From the NCBI GenBank assembly GCA_034670405.1, contig JAXDDX010000016.1, forward strand, positions 702,501-766,500: 64,000 bases of DNA. Reading direction: 5' to 3'. Under the pieces are notes generated by a model. That model was not told where the DNA came from. It worked only from the letters and a program-made list of their open reading frames with translations, and did not search any database. Position numbers and translations under genes: made by a program. Source of the stretch: Hoplostethus atlanticus (Eukaryota; Chordata; Actinopteri; Trachichthyiformes; Trachichthyidae). How positions within the stretch are numbered: position 1 is the first letter of the stretch; each line of letters begins with the position of its first letter. Shown here piece by piece: positions 1 through 22,733 of the stretch.

Positions 1-539
1 TGTTTGCTGATTTTGCGCAGGCTAAACTTGCCAGTTGCATGTTTGCACTGAGAAATTAGACAACCGGATAGGAGTTGCCCACGATCAACTACAGAGGAGA
101 GGATTGCTCTGCCTACCACTGCACAACTGTCGGTGCCCCTGGAAAAAAATCTTTGGGTATGCCATTAGTAGTTATAAACAAGCATAAATGAATGCCTAGA
201 TGGTATGCAAGAGCAGGCGTACAAGAAAACTCACAGGCATAGACTACAACTATAGACTTTGGAATGGAGGTGACTTGAGTAGGGAGGGCACTTAAACAGA
301 AGCTACTAGTTCAGATATAGAGGGGATGCTTGAGAGAAGCTGTCTAGGGGACCGCACATTGACTAGTATTTCCTAAGAAGTCAGTCACTTGAAATTCAGT
401 GGCATGTAAGAAACCAAAGTTTGCAGGTTATTAGGATCTTTGTCACAGAGGAGACAGACACAAATGCACGGTGGGAAAGGAGTGAGAAGGAAAAGAAACA
501 ACAATCAAAGAACAATCTTTGTGTGTAGTGTAATCACCT

Positions 540-1183
540 GAGGACTGCAGAGAGAAGTGAATGGGAAGCTGTTAACAGACAGATTTGATAAGGGTGCTTG
601 ATAGGCTTAAAGTAACAAGAAGAAGTAGCTAGAGAAAGTTGAGCATATTGTTTATGTTTACAGAGTAGGAAGGTCTGTGGTTTATGAGAAAAAGAAGAAA
701 GCAGTTTCACAGCCAATTAAGTCCAGGTGACAGCAGAGATTGTTACACTCATCCAAGAGGCAGCTTAGGAAGCACCGGAGGAAGGCAATAGAGGGTATCC
801 AATATCCTGCAAACAATCCTGAGGAATTGGTTGGCAGCTTTGAGGAGAGCAGAAAATCTTAGGAAAAACAGAAGAATGAAAGAATGTGCTGAGAGAGCAT
901 TTTACAAGGATCCATTTACATTTGTTAAGGCTCTATCTAGTTAAGAGAAATGTGGCATCCTGAAACAACAAAACAGCAGCTAGAAGACCACTTAGAAAAG
1001 GTACATACAGATTGGGAAAGGTATAAAGAGATAGGGCTGCTCCCAAATATCCAACCAATTGGAGTGATCGGAGTGAATGTTACTCCGCCCAGTGGAGTCT
1101 CCAACCAGCAAAAAGCGCACCAGTGTAACAATGTTCAGAGTCTGTGGGTAGGAAGGACACTGGAGATTAGTTTTGGCCTGTAG
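540..1183 (+). mobile_element. Decayed LINE ORF2-like fragment (linker before reverse transcriptase)
   Basis: Translating the plus strand around 820-1070 in shifting frames gives pieces such as 'RRAENLRKNRR', 'AFYKDPFTFVKAL' and 'LEDHLEKVHTDWERYKEIG'. These resemble the linker that precedes the reverse-transcriptase domain in fish non-LTR retrotransposons, where an 'FYKDPFxFVKxLFxxEKxG...LExHLxxxHxD' pattern is common. The reading frame is broken by at least one stop and frame changes, so this is a dead copy. I can support the LINE class but not the family (R2/NeSL-type is my guess from memory). The left boundary is arbitrary because similarity fades before about 780. Confidence 0.5.
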
Positions 1184-1189
1184 TTTATG

Positions 1190-1560
1190 TGGCACCAAAC
1201 ATAAACTAAGCTTGCCATATGCAATCCCAGTTGCATTGATTCACACAAATACAATCAACTCCTTCCCTCTCCATGGTGGAACGAGGCAGGGCTTCTCCCT
1301 ATTGTCCCCTCTATTTGCTATCGCTATGAGCCATATGACTCCACAGGGAAAACTTGGCTGTTTCGCATCACTTGAATGGGAGTGGCCCTTAAATTATCCC
1401 TGTATGCAGACGACCTCCTTGTATCTGTTTCGAACACAGTTTTCTTCCCTGCTGTTTTAAGTGTAGTAGAATGTTGGCAAAATGGCAAAAAGGGCAAAGA
1501 GTTTTTCTTTTTCCCTTCAATCGGGTGACCAATGACCAAGGCCAAATCATTTACTTATAT
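1190..1560 (+). mobile_element. Decayed LINE reverse-transcriptase fragment (L1/Tx1-like)
   Basis: The plus strand encodes 'INSFPLHGGTRQGFSLLSPLFAIAM' split over the 1173-1460 frame. This matches the RT motif 'xGTRQGCPLSPLLFAxAxEPL'. Further on, in another frame, 'LSLYADDLLVSVSNT' is readable at about 1392-1440 and carries the catalytic YADD box. The two motifs lie in different frames, so the copy is not functional. The TRQG/YADD spacing is shorter than in intact elements, which implies an internal deletion. It lies just downstream of another LINE fragment of apparently different type, so the area is probably a nest of old insertions. Confidence 0.6.
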
Positions 1561-1619
1561 TTTTGCCGAAAATCTTCTTCCATTACTTGATAAATATTCC
1601 ATTCATTGATTTCACAGAG

Positions 1620-4080
1620 TTGTCAGCTTCAGTCCTCTCTCCTTGTAGTAACCAACTGCCTGCAACGACTAGCTGCTGCATATAGGAGAATGGGTGGCCG
1701 GCATCCTCGTAGGTGATCTCCTTGAGCTACAATTCGGTATCTGAACTGCTGCAAGCTGTTTCAAGCCAGATGGGGCAGACGTCCCTTTAGCCTATGACTG
1801 TTCGGATTCAGAGCTGCTGAGCATGCTGTATCAAGACAGAAGGGTTAGACATCTCATCAGTCTATTGTTGCTGTTTAGAAATTACTTCACTAAGTTGTGA
1901 ACTAGGTATAAGCCTAAGTGTAGGTACAAGGTAGTGCAGGTGTAGTTCAGGACTAGGTCTGTTCGGTGTTGAAAGCAGGTATATGAGGCGAGAGGCCATG
2001 CCAGAACTTAATGTTGAGCCTTTTGGACGTGTTGTGGGCTAAACTAAACACTGGTGAAGGAAGGTACCTGCTTGATAATCTCAATGACATACTCACACTC
2101 AACACACTCAACCCTGTAACATTTAGATTAGGTGGTTAGTGAATGGTGCTGCTAGTACATCATTTAACATCTGAATTGAGCTCATGTATGGATGGTTGCT
2201 TATGACACAGTGGATTGTTACATCCTGTGTATTTGTAAAGGTTTTGCAAGTTGCCTCACATGCACAAAGCTTCCTATTTATGTGGGTGTCGAAGGGGTGG
2301 TAATTTGAGGAAAGTTTTTAGATTTTGTTGACCTTGTTTAACCTGTGAACCATCTCCTCTTGATATTTGACTGAACCTCCACAATGTAGTCAAAGACAAA
2401 CTTGATGGGAGTATGTGACACTACTAAGTACATAATAAAAGAGGGGTGTCGGCCTGTGCCTGTCTCTCTGATTTGGATCTGTACAAAATGCTCATACCAG
2501 CAGCAGTTGGTAACAAACTTAGGACAAAGAGTACTGGAAAATAATGCTTAGCATTTGTTTTAACCTGGTTGGAGCACCAGATGGGTGGGGTTTGTCAGTA
2601 AGGACAATACAATGAGTGCCAGAGTTTCATAAATCACAGGAATGTATTTGAAAGTTAATGTAGTGTAGTTCTCTGTGATTGAAAACACAACACATCCTGA
2701 TGCAGTAAACCCTTCCTATCTGGTACTACAAACTGGTTAATACAAAATAATTATTGTCCCTTGAAAACCTTCTATCTCTAAAACATCAACTTTTCAGAAA
2801 CAAAGAAAAACAGCCATGTTTTCAGCTTGACCACCCAAGAATTTTCAAGTTTATCCTGTGAGTTTTGATAGGAACAAGGGTTGTAGAATTTTCTTAACCC
2901 CTGGATGAGCATTAAATCCTTTAACTGAAGTTATATTGGAGTTATGAGGGTTTCGTATGACAAGAGCAAAATAATATTTTTCTTGAATCTGAAACAAACT
3001 GCTGCTACTTTTTGGTAGATCCAAACTTGCTGAAAACAAAGCAGCAGCAGCCATACTGGGCCTGAATCCTATATGAAACATGAAGGATTCATAAAAGGTC
3101 CACATACTTTGTCCATACCTTTGACAATGTCCTCATTCACCCTGGTGAAGGACTGATGGAGTTCTAAGAATATCTCCCAGATGTGATGTCACCAGAGGGG
3201 AAAATCAGATTTGTCCTGGTAGAAGATACTTTACATTATGTTGACACACTTATTCAAGGTGACTTTTGATGCCACACAACCTACATACCAACTCTATACC
3301 TCATAAGCATGCCCTATATATATTCCACATCCAGTATTATTATCCTAATGGATTACCTATGATTCTTTATTTAACACATCAATATGATGACCGTTTTAAT
3401 TGCAGAAAAAACACACAAAAAGGACTTAGCTATTAAGAGTTCAAACCAATTCTTTAGAAGTCCAGAAGGACAGAAGGACATAGGACACCCAGATATGATA
3501 CTATAACTGGTTATATGATAATACATACAAAACTGGACTAAAAGTTTATATCTAGCTAGGTCTGTGTCCCCAAATCTGTATGCACTGGAGTGATTGTGTC
3601 TTGTAACATGAAGGCCATATTCACCGATACGTGTCCAGCTGGTGTTGAAGGAGATTCTTCCGTCTGGACACGGTGAGAACACACACAGCCCTGAGACTGT
3701 AAACAGTGTCCGTAAATCACACTGCCTCAGCTCCTCCTTTCTTTCTCCTTTTCATTTTTTTCGTTTTTTTTGTTTGGACTTTTACAGTGCGGTATGGAAT
3801 GCTAGCTCTACGGGGCGGCTGGTGTGCACTGGAGCGACTCAACTCCCATGTCTCACACTCATCCCATGTGTCTCCTATTAGCTACACTCACCAAGAGAAG
3901 GAGGGAGAGACCGATGGAGGGCGAGAGTCTGAAAGAAAGGGGGAGGGGGAGGGGAGTGAGGAATTTGATATGCTTTGTGCATGAGTGACTTGTATAAAAC
4001 AAAGAGAGGGCAAATAGTCTGAATGTATGTGAGAGAAAAAAATTGTGCACTCATGAATGCGCAGGAGACTAGCAAAAAAG
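1620..4080. other. Non-coding, unassigned stretch downstream of atn1
   Basis: I see no exon here that joins atn1 or any other gene. The sequence is A/T-rich. A minus-strand frame at about 3540-3680 reads 'DGRISFNTSWTRIGEYGLHV', which looks protein-like, but it has no flanking splice structure that I can follow and I do not recognise the family. The rest looks like ordinary intergenic DNA and old repeats. Confidence 0.4.
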
Positions 4081-4084
4081 ATAA

Positions 4085-4791
4085 TTTATTTCCAGATTTT
4101 TTTGTCTTCATTTGCATCTTGTTTCACAAGGTAAATTGAAAATAAAAAAAATAAAAACTGACTGCCATACCATGAAAATGTAAAAAAATAATACAAATAA
4201 TATGTATATATAATTATATAATTATCAACAAACAGACAACATTAATCATAATAACAATACTATTGATCATAAACATAACATAACACTAACTCGCTGGTCT
4301 CATGCATATAGAACACCCCTCAGATACAAAGGAGGGGGTAATTACTAAAAATAGAACAAAAAGTTCCACCAGTTCAGAATAAGCGCCTAGCTACATGCAA
4401 TGACATAAAAGAGACTCATGTACACATTCCTTCTGGCATAAGGTATTTTACACATACTGTACTTCACTATTGCCGCCCCATCTAATATACTGTACAGAGC
4501 ACAATACAAAACAGGACTGGAGTTCAAGAACATACGCAGGGAAGCGCTTGAGTCTGGATCTTGACATGGTGCAGTTAACAGGGACTGTGTGCAACATTTT
4601 CACTCCTCCCTCTTTTTTACTTCTTCACAATAATTTCATTTCCTTCATTAAATTCATATGATATGTCTCTTAGTCCAGCTTTTGTTTTGAGTCTTTCTTT
4701 CTTCATTGTTTTCAGTGCTTTTGTTTTACTTTATTCATCTCTTTTGCACACATCCTCTCCTATTTTTCTCCATGCTCCTCTTGTCCCTCCC
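4085..4791 (-). other. atn1: atn1 3' untranslated region
   Basis: On the minus strand this follows the atn1 stop codon (TGA at 4794-4792). It ends near an AATAAA signal (minus strand, 4090-4085), so cleavage is expected some 10-25 bases further, near 4065. No conserved reading frame is visible. The end is predicted from the signal only; a longer UTR cannot be excluded. Confidence 0.5.
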
Positions 4792-12050
<7,259 letters not shown>

Positions 12051-12077
<27 letters not shown>

Positions 12078-12187
12078 TATGTCCTCTTTATAACGTCCAT
12101 TTTACAACACATGCCATTGCAGGGAGTGAACTGGTTCTTGTCTCTTACTTTGTAGGCTGTGTCTTACACCATGAGAGCTACCAAAAC
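12051..12187 (-). other. atn1: atn1 exon with start codon and 5' UTR
   Basis: The exon begins after an acceptor (tttacag, minus strand, at 12190-12188) and carries about 110 bases of UTR, then the ATG at 12077-12075. Nine codons follow before the donor (gtaagaac). The short first coding exon ending in 'KES' before an 'MPMRSGR' exon mirrors human ATN1 ('KDS' then 'MSMRSGR'), and that similarity is why this start was chosen. Confidence 0.8.
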
Positions 12188-14124
12188 CTGTAAAGAAGAA
12201 TAAACAAAGAAAGCATTACTCAACCTTTATCTGCATGGTAATCCTGCAGAGAAATCAATGTATTTTGCAAGACAGCGGTAGTTGACTTAAGGATGCAATA
12301 ATGAATGACACCGTCTGCTATCTGCATAAAGGCTAGACTGTGCTGAGTGTAGGGATCAAGAAGCAGGGCCTTATAAAACCATCTGAGTTTACAACTGGAA
12401 AAGCATTGGTTTCTGAATTTAAATTCACACCATGTTTCATACTTTATAAGCGTACCTGCTTTTGACTATACTACACCTTCTATCTTCACTACAGCAGCCC
12501 AAAGCCACAGGCACATTAGGTTAACCCATACGCACTGGTTTGGGATTAATGTGTACAATGTAATTGGGCGCTCTTACATTGAAACACAGAGAATAGGTTC
12601 AGGTAAGAAAAGGCGCTATGGCATGGGCTGCTTTTAGCATGGCAGTCTGCAGAAGACAGTGAACCTCAAGGAAACATCTTGGGAATATCGGAGCCACACC
12701 CCCCTTCCACCCTCACCACAATAGCCCAAACCCACAGCCACTTGTGGTTAACCCACAGGACCTGGTTATGGCCAGCAGAATTACACAAACCAAGCTTATT
12801 TAGCCAATCAGCCATGAGGGAACTTCACAATGCCAAGATCCTTTATCCATTTGCGTGTGCCAGGCAACATAGGTGGACTACTAGGCCCATTGAACCCATT
12901 CATTCATGTACCACTATGATGAAAAAAATGCCTCATGTATATTGAATGAGGATATAAATAGTGCACTTTCAGTGGATGAAATAAAAGATGTACTTAGCTG
13001 AACAGTTAGCAGAGCAAATGTACATGCACGCTCCACTAACCAGACAATAAATAGCTACACACAGATTTTTAGTGTGTGTTTGATTCATAGCAAGGGCTGG
13101 CTCCTGTAAATCCTGTGGCAGCTCCACTACACATGGCTATGCATTAATTATTAGTCCATGCTGCAGTGACTGATTCAATCAATCATAATAGTAGAATCCT
13201 CTATATACTGTTCATACACATTGTTACAACAACTTATGCCAGACAGACATATAATGGCATATAACATATAAAGGATTGTATCTATGCATTGATATATAAT
13301 GCAGTGTAAACACCTCTTGAGATTAGAGGAATGTATTGCCACTCATACAATAAACATAAAAATGGCCAACTTTATTACACACAAAAAATGTGTTATCATG
13401 AGAACATATTGGGCCCAATGGGCTACTGTATGACTAGATTTATCTTAGTTACAGGTGGCAGCTACCGGCCTATCTGTGGGTTCACTGGCTGGCCCTTAGC
13501 TATGGCCAGTAAGCAACTAGAAGCAAACACACTAGTTAACATACAACAGCATAGCAGCACGAGTATATCGCTCGCACTCACACACAAACATACACGCGCG
13601 CGGCCCATGCATTATCAACAAATTGACTACTGCATGTGATGCAAAGCAGCATGCAGTTGCATTGCTTACATCACCAACAAGCGGGCACCGCAACGACTCT
13701 TTCTTCTTTCTTCCTGCGAATGTTATTGATACACATGCAGAGGAAACCGGCCAAAGCTATTCTATTCCCAACCAGCGACTACCTCGGCGGAATAGTCCAC
13801 CTACGATGAGAAGAGTCGTGTTCAACAGCACATACATGTTCACGAACAGAATGGATGCCAGCGCAGTACTGTTTCTTGGTATTGCACATCTTAAAAGACA
13901 GATGATATAGAATGGCGAATGGCATTTCGTACCGGCTCTCCCTTTCTCACTGGAATGTGAGTGCGCGTTGTGCATTCTTACATTCATTTACCGGGACATA
14001 ATTTAGCCATAAAGCAGGAGTATGATCATTAACGCACAAAGAAAAGGGGAGGGAGAACACAAACGTGGCCAGCAAGAATAGCTTCAAATACAGACTAAGC
14101 ATCCATTTTTTTCCTTCTCCTTAC
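12188..14124 (-). other. atn1: atn1 first intron
   Basis: Non-coding between the 5' UTR exon at 14125 and the exon at 12187. It contains short A/T-rich stretches. I see no coding exon and no recognisable mobile element. Confidence 0.5.
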
Positions 14125-14192
14125 CTATAATATCCAGCGATGCGTGTCCCCCTCTCACTCTCCCTTTCTTTCTGGTTTTCGTTTTATATTGC
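14125..14192 (-). promoter_or_regulatory. atn1: Candidate atn1 non-coding exon 1 and TATA-like promoter
   Basis: A good donor (TATAG then gtaagg, minus strand, boundary at 14125) lies upstream of the first coding exon. A TATAAAA-like element sits on the minus strand at 14188-14182, placing a start site near 14155 and a UTR exon of about 30 bases. The flanking 14330-14640 is C/T- then G/A-rich, as in housekeeping promoters. This is predicted from signals only. Confidence 0.35.
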
Positions 14193-14639
14193 ACGTTGAC
14201 ACACACACGTACGAGCCCGAGCTTCTGTAAACAGAGGCTGGAGCTGGATCATATTGTAACGGGTTCCGCAAATAATGCAGAAGAAATCTCTTTCAAGTCG
14301 TTGCAGGAAAACGGGGTGCCACTGAAGACTGTACAAATTGATGCGTACGTTCGCCTCTTCCCCACCCCCTTCGCCCCTTTTTCTGTCCCCCCCACTCCCC
14401 CTCTTCCTCTAAGACGACTTGCACTTTTTTGCCTTCGGTACAGTCACAATTTTAACGGAGGGGAGAGCGAGGGATGCACGTCGGGTGAGAGAAAGAGAGC
14501 GAGAAAGGGAGCGAGAGGAGGGCGTGATTTGCATAAGGAAAGGGGGAGCTGGAAGAGAGGGGAGAAGGAGGGAGTGAGGCAGGGAGAAGGAAGAGGCGCA
14601 GAGAGAGGGCCAAAACTCTGAAGAGGGAGGGGATCAAGA

Positions 14640-15770
14640 GAGAGGCTTTTTCTGTTGCCTAGTCTTCTCCCTCCAGAGTCACCTTTACTGTAGGGGAAGG
14701 TTCTGCTTTAGGCCAGACATATCTATTTGACATTATGTCGCCATGAACCCCGGAAAAGACCATGTCCATAGGCTTAGTCTTTGTTCTTAAAGGCCTATGT
14801 CTCAACACAATAGCCTAGGCCCAAGTCTTAGCTAAGAGCTAGGATATGGCGAAAATATACGATTTAACTGTACAATCATAATAATGGCCATGTGAAAGAC
14901 TAAAAAAGCCCCAATTCGTTTGGACACAATTGTGAAATGTATCCCAACAGCTAAATTGCTTCGTAACAATGAATCCCCTCCTTGTTTTATCTTTGTGTTC
15001 GCTACCCTCTCTTCCTGTCTGTCTTATATCTAGACGAGGCCACACTTCAGTCTGGGAAAGCTTGCAACGGTGTGTCCAGTCAAGCGGGTCTGCAGACCTC
15101 CTCCCTCCTCTCCTGTCGTTCTCTCTCCCCTTCACACAGCCCCCTGTCCCGTCTCCTATTGTGTAGTAACCATAGCAACCTTGCTGAAGATCGTCTCAGT
15201 GCGCCTGCGCGCCTTCCTTCACCCGGCACGAGCCCTCGCGCTCGCGCTCCCTCTGCTGCTCCATTTGTAACGTGCAGCTGAATATTAATCTACAACAATG
15301 TGTTTACCATGTAGCAACAACCGGCGCATTGTTATCAAACAGATTGTGAAGAGGCGCACGCGAGGGTGCACGCTTATCAGTGTAAAGTTACAAAATGTAA
15401 AATACCGTCCTACATACTGTAACCGATTAAAATGTAGCTGGCATGATTGATTATTTGATTTAGACTGAAATAGCCAAGATGTCTATACTACTACTATTAC
15501 TACTACTAATATTAATAATATGTTATAAAATATTTGAATGCCATAATAATCTTTATTACATTTGGATATTTTATTATATTTCAATCAGTGTTATTCAGAA
15601 CATTTGTCTTCACTCAGTAGGCCTGTTTAATGTTTGACTGATTTCCTAAGAACGATCATTTGTACAAAAATCTCTTAACTACATTAACAAGTGGGTTCAA
15701 ATGGCTTACGACAGATAAGAAGAGGAAAACACACAGCACCTCCCCAACAAAACAAATACACAGAGAGTTA
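14640..15770. other. Intergenic spacer between atn1 and eno2
   Basis: This is the region upstream of atn1 and downstream of eno2. A GC-rich patch at 15190-15260 with several CpGs could be regulatory. The rest is A/T-rich (15400-15700). No coding exon is seen. Confidence 0.45.
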
Positions 15771-15785
15771 ACATATATCCATCTC

Positions 15786-16328
15786 TTTATTGAAGTTTTT
15801 AAATTAACCTTAGGCTGAAGGAGTAACAGACATAATTCTGTTGCAAGCTACTGAGTGTTTTCACAGGGAGCAGGAGCGAGAGGAGGAACAGGAGGAAGAG
15901 GAAACAATAGGACACAAAAGATCAGAACACTTCTGCGGAAAGCCAAAAGGAGACAGATAGAGGCATCAGAAAAGAGAGAGAAGTGCATAAGGGAAAGTGC
16001 TTGTCTGTGCCGAGAGGTGAAACACTGATTTTTCCACCAGGGTTTGTCCAGGTTTTGCTGCAATCTGCTGTAGCCAATTTGCTTAACAGCCGTTTGAAGC
16101 CTCAGGTCAATATAACTACAGTGCACTGTTAAAGCATTTCAGTGATTCCACAACTATCGTAATGCATTTCACTGTGTGTACGTGTGTTTGGAGCTTTTCT
16201 GAGAAAGGTGAGGGTGACTATCTGTCTGCTAAGTATCTGTCAGGGCCTCATGATGTGGTGTTTGTGTGTGTGTGTGTGTATGTCTGTGCATGTGTGTGTG
16301 TGTTTGCCACTGCCATCAGCCCTGGAAC
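15786..16328 (-). other. eno2: eno2 3' untranslated region
   Basis: This follows the eno2 stop (TGA, 16331-16329) and runs to an AATAAA signal on the minus strand at 15791-15786. It includes a (CA)n tract, seen as (GT)n on the plus strand at 16263-16306. Confidence 0.55.
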
Positions 16329-20125
<3,797 letters not shown>

Positions 20126-22425
20126 CCTGTAAGAAAAACGTATTCTTACACTTCAGGGGCACATTTGCTGTATTAAAACATATGTACTGTATATCAGAGT
20201 CAACGGATGGAGGCAACATGTACACACATACACACATACACACACACACACACACAATTTTAACACAACTTAAAATAGAACGAGAACCAACAATTTTAGG
20301 GAAAATAAATGCTAAGACGATGAATATAAGGCAAAGGCAATTGAAGACAGAGAGACTAAAAATGACCCCTAAAATATCAAAAACCAACATCTAATAGACA
20401 TTTAATTCCATCCAACAGCCGTTTTGAGATGCCTCAACGGCACATTAGTGAGGAGGACTTCATACTCTCTTCTTCTTCCTCTCATGCACACACAATCTGA
20501 TGATAGTGACGCAGCCTTAAGGATGAAAAGCTGTGGAGCAGATGCTCCCTAGGAACATGCTGGCACACACACCAACACACACAAGCAAACATAAATTGAG
20601 GGCTAATAATCCGTACCTATGAAACTGTAATGAAACTGAAATGTACTGTCAACCCACTCCAGTCACACAAGCAAGTGTAATTTAGGACGGTACCTGTGCT
20701 GTTCAGTCAGTGACTGGCCTGAAAATATGGACCAATGGAGAGATGAGATGGTCAGAAAACACAATGCAGGAGCAGATGAGGAGGATGGAGGTTGAGAGGG
20801 ATGGAGGAAATAAAGAAATAGATTGATCTTTACCTGCAGCCTGTTTGAAGCCTGGTAGAGAAAGTGAACGAATGTGGGCGAAAGAGAGGGAGAGATATAA
20901 GGAAAGGGAGGAGGGAGGAGGGAGGAGAGGGGGTAAAAACGTGCGACACACGGGGGAGGGGGAACGCGTGAGTCATTGGAAGATGCAGAGAAAAGGGGAG
21001 GGATCAAGACTGGGCAAAGGAGAAAAAAAAGAGGGTGGAAAAAGGGATAGAGCAGAATAGCAAGGGGAGCAAGGAGGGGTGCAAGTAATTATTTTCAGTG
21101 AAGATGCTGGAAAACAGAAAGGGTGAGGGGAAGCTGTGGAATAGTAAACTAAACTAGGTTCCCCTTGATCTGATTGATCAAAAACGGTGCCTTGTCTGCA
21201 CTGCATCCTTTCTAAGTGTCTCCTTTATAGAGCAATGTTGCTTTCAACAATGTCTTCCACCTGTGTGTACAACCACTCATCAGTGTTTACATCACTGTTA
21301 TCTTATCGAGTCATGACACCTGCAAAAATATTGTCCCAGCAATCTGCACACATGAATAGGTCATTTTAGTTGCAGCCATATCTAGGCAGTGATTCCCACT
21401 ATGGTTCTCTATGGTTTATAATCACACTGAAAAGCTGGCTATTCATCTGAACATCTCTATCATCAAGACCATGAAATTATAGGAGAGGCTCCAGCTCAGC
21501 AAATACAGATGCACAAAAACATGTATAGTTGGAGAACAGTATTAATTGACATGACTAATGCAGAGGACAGGTAGACAGACAGCTTGAGGGCAGTGCACGC
21601 TGGAGGTCGGATGTGCATATAAATATAGTTGAGGAGGTGTAATTAGAGATAGAGGAATGGACTGTAACTTAAGAGAGAGAAAGAGAGAAAAACAGACATT
21701 GTGCTGAGGGAGTGTTTCTGTGACGGAGGGTTTTCATTGGCTACTCTAGTGTGTTCCATCTGGATGTCACATGACCTGCAGATATCCTGGCATAGGAGAG
21801 AGGGAGCGTGAGCACGCATGCACACACGCACCAGGGAAAGCAAATGTATGGCTTATTTGTGCATTCAAGAGTGAATGTGAATTGCAGCAGTATGTGAGTC
21901 AGAACTGGCAGTCAGATTAACAGTAAATACAAACAACAACAAAGTACAAACAATACAATTCCTCCGAGTAAAAGCTGAATAAGAGGATTAAAAGTACATT
22001 GACGGGTCATACAATTAGTTTCAAAAACATAATCACTTTAGACATGCCATCTAAAACACCACAACAGAAGCACCACCAAGTCAGTTTGCAATTATCTAAC
22101 AATGTTTAATGATCTTCTATTCAGTTAGTTTAATTAGTCAACAGTATACAATTCAATCCACAGACACACTAGTGTCTTCACAAACATAAAATGGACTGTA
22201 CAGCAGATGTATGTACTGTAGTGTAGCACTGTATTTATACTTTTATAGTGCAGTGGGCAAAAACACATGTCAAGTTTTGAGAATGAGTATCTATATACAA
22301 AGTGAGTGTGTGTGAGTGTGGTTATATGTATGTTTGCACAAGGATGCACGTGTGTGTGTGTGTGTGTGTATGTATGTAACAGCAGGGAAGTAGAACTGTA
22401 AATGCAACTACTACGTGTGGGGTTC

Positions 22426-22430
<5 letters not shown>
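20126..22430. other. eno2 upstream region and spacer to mlf2
   Basis: Upstream of the eno2 start codon I see two short stretches on the minus strand flanked by splice-like signals (about 20718-20694 and 20851-20834). They could be small 5' UTR exons, but I cannot confirm them. 20845-21060 is purine-rich on the plus strand. A (CA)n tract lies at about 20222-20256. No coding exon is seen. Confidence 0.35.

Positions 22431-22473
<43 letters not shown>
22431..22473. repeat. (GT)n microsatellite
   Basis: About 20 uninterrupted GT units on the plus strand, just beyond the predicted mlf2 3' end. Confidence 0.95.
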
Positions 22474-22479
<6 letters not shown>

Positions 22480-22480
<1 letters not shown>

Positions 22481-22733
22481 TGTTTATATATAGACAGTCC
22501 AGTCATATCAAACATCTATGACGGTCAGTTGTGATGACCACCAACTTCCGTCTTTATCTTGGTTCACAGCATCGGGTGAAAGCTTCCCTCGACTCCATCC
22601 TTCTGCTCATCTCCTCAAGTACAACCCCTGGGGGAGACAGTCAAGCAGTTGTAGTGTTTATTACACTAGGCAATACAGGCAGCAGCGTATTCATCTCTTT
22701 TAAAAACAGAATGGTCTTGCGTTGTCTTACCTC
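22480..22733 (-). other. mlf2: mlf2 3' UTR with two possible ends
   Basis: After the stop codon (TGA, 22736-22734) the minus strand reads GAG then gtaagac, a good donor three bases past the stop. An acceptor-like 'tctcccccag' ends at about 22635, which would give a further UTR exon. Alternatively the transcript runs straight through to an AATAAA on the minus strand at 22662-22657. The two outcomes are exclusive on one transcript. Confidence 0.4.

Noticed and set aside
3642-3984. Overlapping reading frames on both strands near 3.4-4.1 kb as a gene downstream of atn1
   Set aside because: Composition is partly simple sequence (GA-rich), there is no consistent splice structure, and I recognise no protein family; one minus-strand stretch is protein-like but isolated.
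1-4000. miR-200c/141 cluster, which lies beyond ATN1 in human
   Set aside because: No seed-containing mature sequence for this family could be found on either strand.
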